DNA from: Candidatus Tayloriibacteriota bacterium
Lineage (GTDB): Bacteria > Patescibacteriota > Minisyncoccia > Phycocordibacterales > JARIHA01
Length of the DNA: 9,783 nt
NCBI GenBank assembly: GCA_029288475.1
Contig: JARIHA010000123.1
Location: 1 to 9,783 of the forward strand
Direction: 5' to 3'
Shown: in pieces, positions 7,043-9,783 of the stretch
Layout of the letters: each line of letters begins with the position of its first letter
How positions within the stretch are numbered: the stretch's first letter is position 1
The notes under the pieces: model-generated
Database searches by the model: none
What the model saw: only the letters and a program-made list of their open reading frames with translations
What the model was told of the DNA's origin: nothing
Made by a program: the position numbers and the translations under genes

Positions 7043-7100
7043 AAAGTTATTAGCTCTTAGTATGACATAAAGGAACCAATTTACACATCATTACAGAGTA
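7043..7100. other. Intergenic region upstream of the ABC exporter, no clear motif
   Basis: This is the part of the divergent gap not taken by the phosphatase promoter. It must contain the promoter of the minus-strand ABC exporter, but I see only weak AT-rich candidates (for example GCTAAT just before the ATG at 7042) and no convincing -35. No RNA gene or repeat is visible. Confidence 0.4.
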
Positions 7101-7129
7101 TTGACTTTACTGTACTTTGATGTTATTAT
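7101..7129 (+). promoter_or_regulatory. Strong sigma70-like promoter of the histidine phosphatase gene
   Basis: TTGACT (7101-7106), a 17-nt spacer and TATTAT (7124-7129) form a near-consensus vegetative promoter, with an extended -10 TG two bases before the hexamer (TGTTATTAT). Transcription would start near 7136, giving an untranslated leader of about 48 nt before the TTG start. Confidence 0.75.
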
Positions 7130-7172
7130 AGCGTAATAAAGGATTTTGACATAACTGCAGTTAACTCAAAAA

Positions 7173-7177
7173 AAGGA
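7173..7177 (+). promoter_or_regulatory. Shine-Dalgarno site (AAGGA) deciding the TTG start of the phosphatase
   Basis: AAGGA lies 6 nt before the TTG at 7184, an ideal distance, and selects this TTG over the out-of-frame ATG at 7188. It is the clearest Shine-Dalgarno site in the window. Confidence 0.75.
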
Positions 7178-7183
7178 CTCATC

Positions 7184-8017
7184 TTGAATGACGAAAATAC
7201 CGACCTAACAATCACCTTGTTCCGTCATGGCCAATCCGGCTACGAGCAAGGCAATGGACATTGCAAAGTAGAGGAGGCACGTGACCTCTGTGCCAAACCG
7301 ATAACCCCCAACGAACCCCGAAAAGATCGGGTAACTCGGGCAATCAACGAAGTACGAGCAAATGCTGAAAAATTTGTCCTAGGTATCCCGGAGGATGCCA
7401 GCGTCCGAATTATTTCTTCCCCGACAGGAAGAACACTTCACACTGCCTCCATCATTGGGCAAGTTGTAGGTTTTCAGCACAAGGACGTTCGCATTTCAAC
7501 CCATTCTGAATTGAGCGAAGTCGGCGGCTTTACCTGGGACAAATTCCGACCTTTGATGGAAGGAGGCACCGTGATTTATCACGAAAACGGTACCATTCGT
7601 GGGAGTGAAGCAAACAAAGCACTTACCAACCCAAAAAACTTGGGATACCCCGAGTATTTCATCGAGGACGCCGCCCATCACCTGTCGCCCACAGCCCGGG
7701 CTTCCTTGCCGGCGAATTACCTCAAAATCGTGGACGGATTTGAAAATTTCCGTCAGGTAACTCGCCGGGTATTGAGCCTCATCCAGCACTTTACGCAAAC
7801 ATGGAAAAACGGAAACATCGTCCTCGTCACGCACGATTGCTCATCCATGTATCTCGCTGATCGTTTCACCGGCGGGCGTCAAAAAGGCCTGGTTCCTGGG
7901 ACCTTCCTCTCAATGAAGCGTTGCGACAATGGCAGACTTGTCGTGACACGTGTTGGCGACATTACCGATGGCGACTGCGAAACGGACTTTGTGCAAGCAT
8001 TCCTCTCAGCACCATAA
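7184..8017 (+). CDS. Histidine phosphatase superfamily protein (phosphoglycerate mutase-like fold)
   Basis: This 277-aa protein carries the histidine phosphatase core: LFRHGQS (12-18) with phospho-acceptor His15 and Arg14, a second phosphate-binding arginine Arg83 in SSPTGRTLHTA, a probable acid Glu109 (HSELSEVGGF) and the second catalytic His217 in LVTHDCSS. The fold and active site are clear; the substrate is not. The insert between the acid and the second His (about 120-205) is long compared with simple SixA/CobC-type enzymes, which suggests a specialised substrate. The gene starts at TTG with a good Shine-Dalgarno site, has its own promoter and ends in a strong terminator, so it is a single-gene unit. 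It looks GC-richer than its neighbours (36/60 G+C at 7681-7740 against 23/60 at 8521-8580 in the next gene, hand counted), hinting at a different origin or expression level. Confidence 0.9.
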   Translation: MNDENTDLTITLFRHGQSGYEQGNGHCKVEEARDLCAKPITPNEPRKDRVTRAINEVRANAEKFVLGIPEDASVRIISSPTGRTLHTASIIGQVVGFQHKDVRISTHSELSEVGGFTWDKFRPLMEGGTVIYHENGTIRGSEANKALTNPKNLGYPEYFIEDAAHHLSPTARASLPANYLKIVDGFENFRQVTRRVLSLIQHFTQTWKNGNIVLVTHDCSSMYLADRFTGGRQKGLVPGTFLSMKRCDNGRLVVTRVGDITDGDCETDFVQAFLSAP

Positions 8018-8044
8018 GGAGAAATTCGGACAAAACAATCACCT

Positions 8045-8080
8045 AGGCGAACAGACTTTTCTGTTCGCCTATTTTTTATT
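8045..8080 (+). terminator. Intrinsic terminator of the phosphatase gene
   Basis: A perfect 11-bp stem (AGGCGAACAGA paired with TCTGTTCGCCT, 8045-8070) with a 4-nt CTTT loop is followed by ATTTTTTATT. It lies 27 nt after the phosphatase stop and separates it from the convergent phosphotransferase gene. On the minus strand no T-run follows the hairpin, so it is mainly one-directional. Confidence 0.9.
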
Positions 8081-8088
8081 CAAAAAAA

Positions 8089-9138
8089 CTATTCGTTCCA
8101 GACAAACTCCTTTCTTCGAAGAATTTCTTTAATATGACTGATATACTTTGTGCCGATTTTTATATCACAATTTGGATTCCAACGCGGATAGATCTGCACA
8201 ATACCAGTCCAGCCAATTACGAGCGGTATCGCCTTTCTAATTTCTTTGTCTCCACTTTTCTTTTCATAAATATTCAACCAAGTCTCTGCAAGTTCCTTAA
8301 AATACTCGTTACCGGTTGAATGATAATACCAAAGATATTGTGAGATAAACCAACCAACGTCTATCGCAGGATCGCCCCAAGGGATTCGTGAAAAATCGAT
8401 CAAAAACAAACTTTCATCCTCACGAAAGAAAATATTGGCACCCCAGAAATCGCCATGAAGAGCAGTGAGGCGGTCAGACCTACCCATCCACGCCTTTATG
8501 TTTTCATACATCAGGCCAATAATTTCCTTCTGCCCCGCAAGATCCAAAATCTTATACTCATCAGGAAATTCAGAAAGGATCATCATTGAAAGCTCAGGAT
8601 GAATAAGTATGTTGCGCAAGCCATCATTATAAATAGCGATCAACTGTTCTTTATGTAGAGACTGATGTTTTGTTTTATGGATTTTAAGCAATGCATCAGC
8701 TATAGCGTTGAGCTGTTTTCTATCTGTATCATCAACAGATTTTTTATTTAAATTCTTCTCCAACAAAGACGAGTAGCTTTGCCCTGTGCCGCCAAATTCC
8801 TGCAGATGAAATATTTTTGCATCGTGACTGATCTCCGGCAAAATAATTTCGTGTTCATGATCAAGAACCACCACGCCGATTGGAGCCGGATTATTGCCGG
8901 TTCGTTTCCCCATTCCCGTGCTTACCATCAAGGAAGAAATTTTGCGCTCAGGGTATTCAAAGCCAAGGTCATGAGACCTAATATATTTCAAAAAATAGGT
9001 AGCTCCATCAGAAGATGTAAGCTTATATCCATCAGAATGATACCCGCTACCCACTTTTTCAGCGGTTTTAAATTCAATCTTTTTGCCCGTCTTTTGAGAA
9101 GCAAGACGAGACAATTGAGGAAGATTTATTGAGTCCAT
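8089..9138 (-). CDS. Phosphotransferase of the APH/choline-kinase-like fold
   Basis: From the ATG at 9138 this gives a 349-aa small-molecule kinase. The N-lobe has a glycine-rich loop GSGYHSDGYKL (30-40) and an ATP-binding Lys51 in YFLKY. The catalytic loop is HGDFWGANIF (228-237) with base Asp230 and metal ligand Asn235, followed by the DFG-equivalent Asp248 in LIDFSRIPWGDPAIDVG. This Brenner-type motif defines the APH family, which phosphorylates aminoglycosides, choline, homoserine, methylthioribose and others; the substrate cannot be assigned, and resistance should not be assumed. The frame stays open upstream to a TTG at 9174, but that TTG is part of a -35-like TTGCAT, and a -10 box places the transcript start on the ATG at 9138, so I chose the shorter form. 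The product is cytoplasmic, with no signal peptide. Confidence 0.88.
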   Translation of the reverse strand: MDSINLPQLSRLASQKTGKKIEFKTAEKVGSGYHSDGYKLTSSDGATYFLKYIRSHDLGFEYPERKISSLMVSTGMGKRTGNNPAPIGVVVLDHEHEIILPEISHDAKIFHLQEFGGTGQSYSSLLEKNLNKKSVDDTDRKQLNAIADALLKIHKTKHQSLHKEQLIAIYNDGLRNILIHPELSMMILSEFPDEYKILDLAGQKEIIGLMYENIKAWMGRSDRLTALHGDFWGANIFFREDESLFLIDFSRIPWGDPAIDVGWFISQYLWYYHSTGNEYFKELAETWLNIYEKKSGDKEIRKAIPLVIGWTGIVQIYPRWNPNCDIKIGTKYISHIKEILRRKEFVWNE

Positions 9139-9144
9139 GGGATT

Positions 9145-9174
9145 AGTGTAGCAGTATTTGCTAGATAAATGCAA
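9145..9174 (-). promoter_or_regulatory. Leaderless-type promoter of the phosphotransferase gene
   Basis: The minus strand has TTGCAT (9174-9169), an 18-nt spacer and TACACT (9150-9145), followed by 6 nt and then ATG at 9138. The predicted start site is the A of the ATG. No Shine-Dalgarno site precedes this ATG. The promoter lies between the Nudix gene stop and the phosphotransferase start. Confidence 0.6.
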
Positions 9175-9197
9175 AATTCTGATAGCCTCACGGAGTA

Positions 9198-9662
9198 TTA
9201 TTTCACCAATTTAAACCCTTTGAGCAATTCGCCAAATCCTGGAAGAAGTTTCAACTTGAGCGCATCAGAAACCTTGAACCATTCAAACCTTTGCGCTTCC
9301 CAATCGAGTGTTATCTTGTCAGTGTTTACTTCAACAAGCACGGGATGAACGATCCACGTTTTTTTATACTTTGGTTCATCCTGATCAAAGATCTGCCCAG
9401 GTTTGATTGAAACTATGCTCTCTTTGCCCAAACCAAGCTCTTCTTTCAATTCTTGCAAAACTTTTTCCTCAAGACTTTTCTGATCATCTAAAAAGCCCGA
9501 TATGCCATTCCAACAGCCAGGATAAAGACGAAGATTTTCGTTTCTTTGTACCAAAAGAATTTTTCCTTTATACCTTAAAACGCAGTTAATGACCGGCGCC
9601 CAGCGAATGCCCGTGAAGTCAACCTGCCCTTTTTCTGGTTTAAATTTTGGTTCTGCTTTCAT
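9198..9662 (-). CDS. Nudix hydrolase with an atypical Nudix box
   Basis: This 154-aa protein is a single Nudix domain: a beta-strand start (WAPVINCVLRYKGKILLVQR, 21-40), a WNGISGF segment (51-57) and a Nudix box from Gly56 to Leu78 ending QELKEELGL. Compared with G-x5-E-x7-R-E-U-x-E-E-x-G-U, the first Glu is Lys62 and the Arg is Gln70, while the metal-binding glutamates Glu71, Glu74 and Glu75 are kept. Nudix enzymes hydrolyse nucleoside diphosphates linked to another moiety; these changes may alter activity, and the substrate is unknown. The ATG overlaps the stop of the upstream gene (ATGA), so the two are translationally coupled. The stop is 59 nt before the phosphotransferase ATG on the same strand, so read-through transcription is also possible. 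Confidence 0.88.
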   Translation of the reverse strand: MKAEPKFKPEKGQVDFTGIRWAPVINCVLRYKGKILLVQRNENLRLYPGCWNGISGFLDDQKSLEEKVLQELKEELGLGKESIVSIKPGQIFDQDEPKYKKTWIVHPVLVEVNTDKITLDWEAQRFEWFKVSDALKLKLLPGFGELLKGFKLVK

Positions 9663-9783
9663 TTAATTTGAACTTCTTGATTACTTAATTTATTCAGCAG
9701 TTCCAGTAATTTCTCCTTTGCTTCTTGAACGCTGGAAACAACATGCCCAGCTTTTTTAACAAAATCAATTGACCACTTAGGAT
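9659..9783 (-). CDS. C-terminal end of an unidentified protein (runs off right edge)
   Basis: The last 40 codons and a TGA stop of a minus-strand gene are visible, ending ...LLELLNKLSNQEVQIK. The stop shares ATGA with the start of the Nudix gene, a typical operon overlap, which supports this being a real gene. The segment is helical and charged, with FVKKAGHVVSSVQEAKEKLL before it. The AGHVVSS-then-helix ending is reminiscent of the C-terminus of HAD-type phosphatases, but that is only a guess from a short tail; I do not assign a function. Confidence 0.7.
   Translation of the reverse strand, partial: PKWSIDFVKKAGHVVSSVQEAKEKLLELLNKLSNQEVQIK

Noticed and set aside
7146..7151. Second TTGACA as a -35 box for the phosphatase gene
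   Set aside because: At the right distance there is only a run of A, no -10 box; the promoter at 7101-7129 is much better.
8089..9138. Aminoglycoside resistance determinant
   Set aside because: The fold is APH-like, but I cannot match it to any known resistance subfamily, and many members are metabolic kinases.

Overview
The window looks like part of a small, moderately AT-rich bacterial chromosome. Compact genes, several starts with no Shine-Dalgarno sequence but a -10-like box about 6-7 nt before the ATG (leaderless-type promoters), and the gene set together suggest a Patescibacteria/CPR-type (Parcubacteria-like) organism. That placement is an inference from style, not from a marker gene. 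TGA works as a stop here, so the recoded-UGA lineages are unlikely.

Left part (1-3626, minus strand): a MacAB/YknXYZ-type efflux system transcribed leftwards. The order is MarR-family regulator, membrane-fusion adaptor (macA-like, 519 aa), ABC ATPase, then an FtsX/MacB-type permease that runs off the left edge. The last three are separated by only 1-3 nt and clearly form one operon. The adaptor has its own TATAAT box, and the marR gene sits behind a perfect 16-bp inverted repeat that probably is its operator. Divergent from marR is an aldo/keto reductase (3746-4723, plus), so the palindrome could control both directions.

Middle (4737-7042, minus): an ABCB-type half-transporter whose membrane part and nucleotide-binding part lie in different frames, followed 25 nt later by a YecM-like VOC-fold protein. 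The frame break falls exactly at the expected A-loop of the ATPase domain and fits a 5-nt loss between CCT repeats.

Right part: a plus-strand histidine phosphatase (7184-8017) that is a self-contained transcription unit, with a strong sigma70-like promoter, a Shine-Dalgarno site, a TTG start and a perfect 11-bp hairpin terminator. It looks higher in GC than its neighbours. Convergent to it are a phosphotransferase of the APH/choline-kinase fold (with its own leaderless-type promoter), a Nudix hydrolase with an atypical Nudix box, and the last 40 codons of an unidentified gene overlapping the Nudix start by ATGA.

I see no tRNA, rRNA, CRISPR array, insertion sequence or obvious phage gene, and no gene-free stretch longer than 300 nt. 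I found no clearly new multi-gene system. The points most worth a second look are the split exporter, the marR palindrome and the isolated phosphatase cassette.
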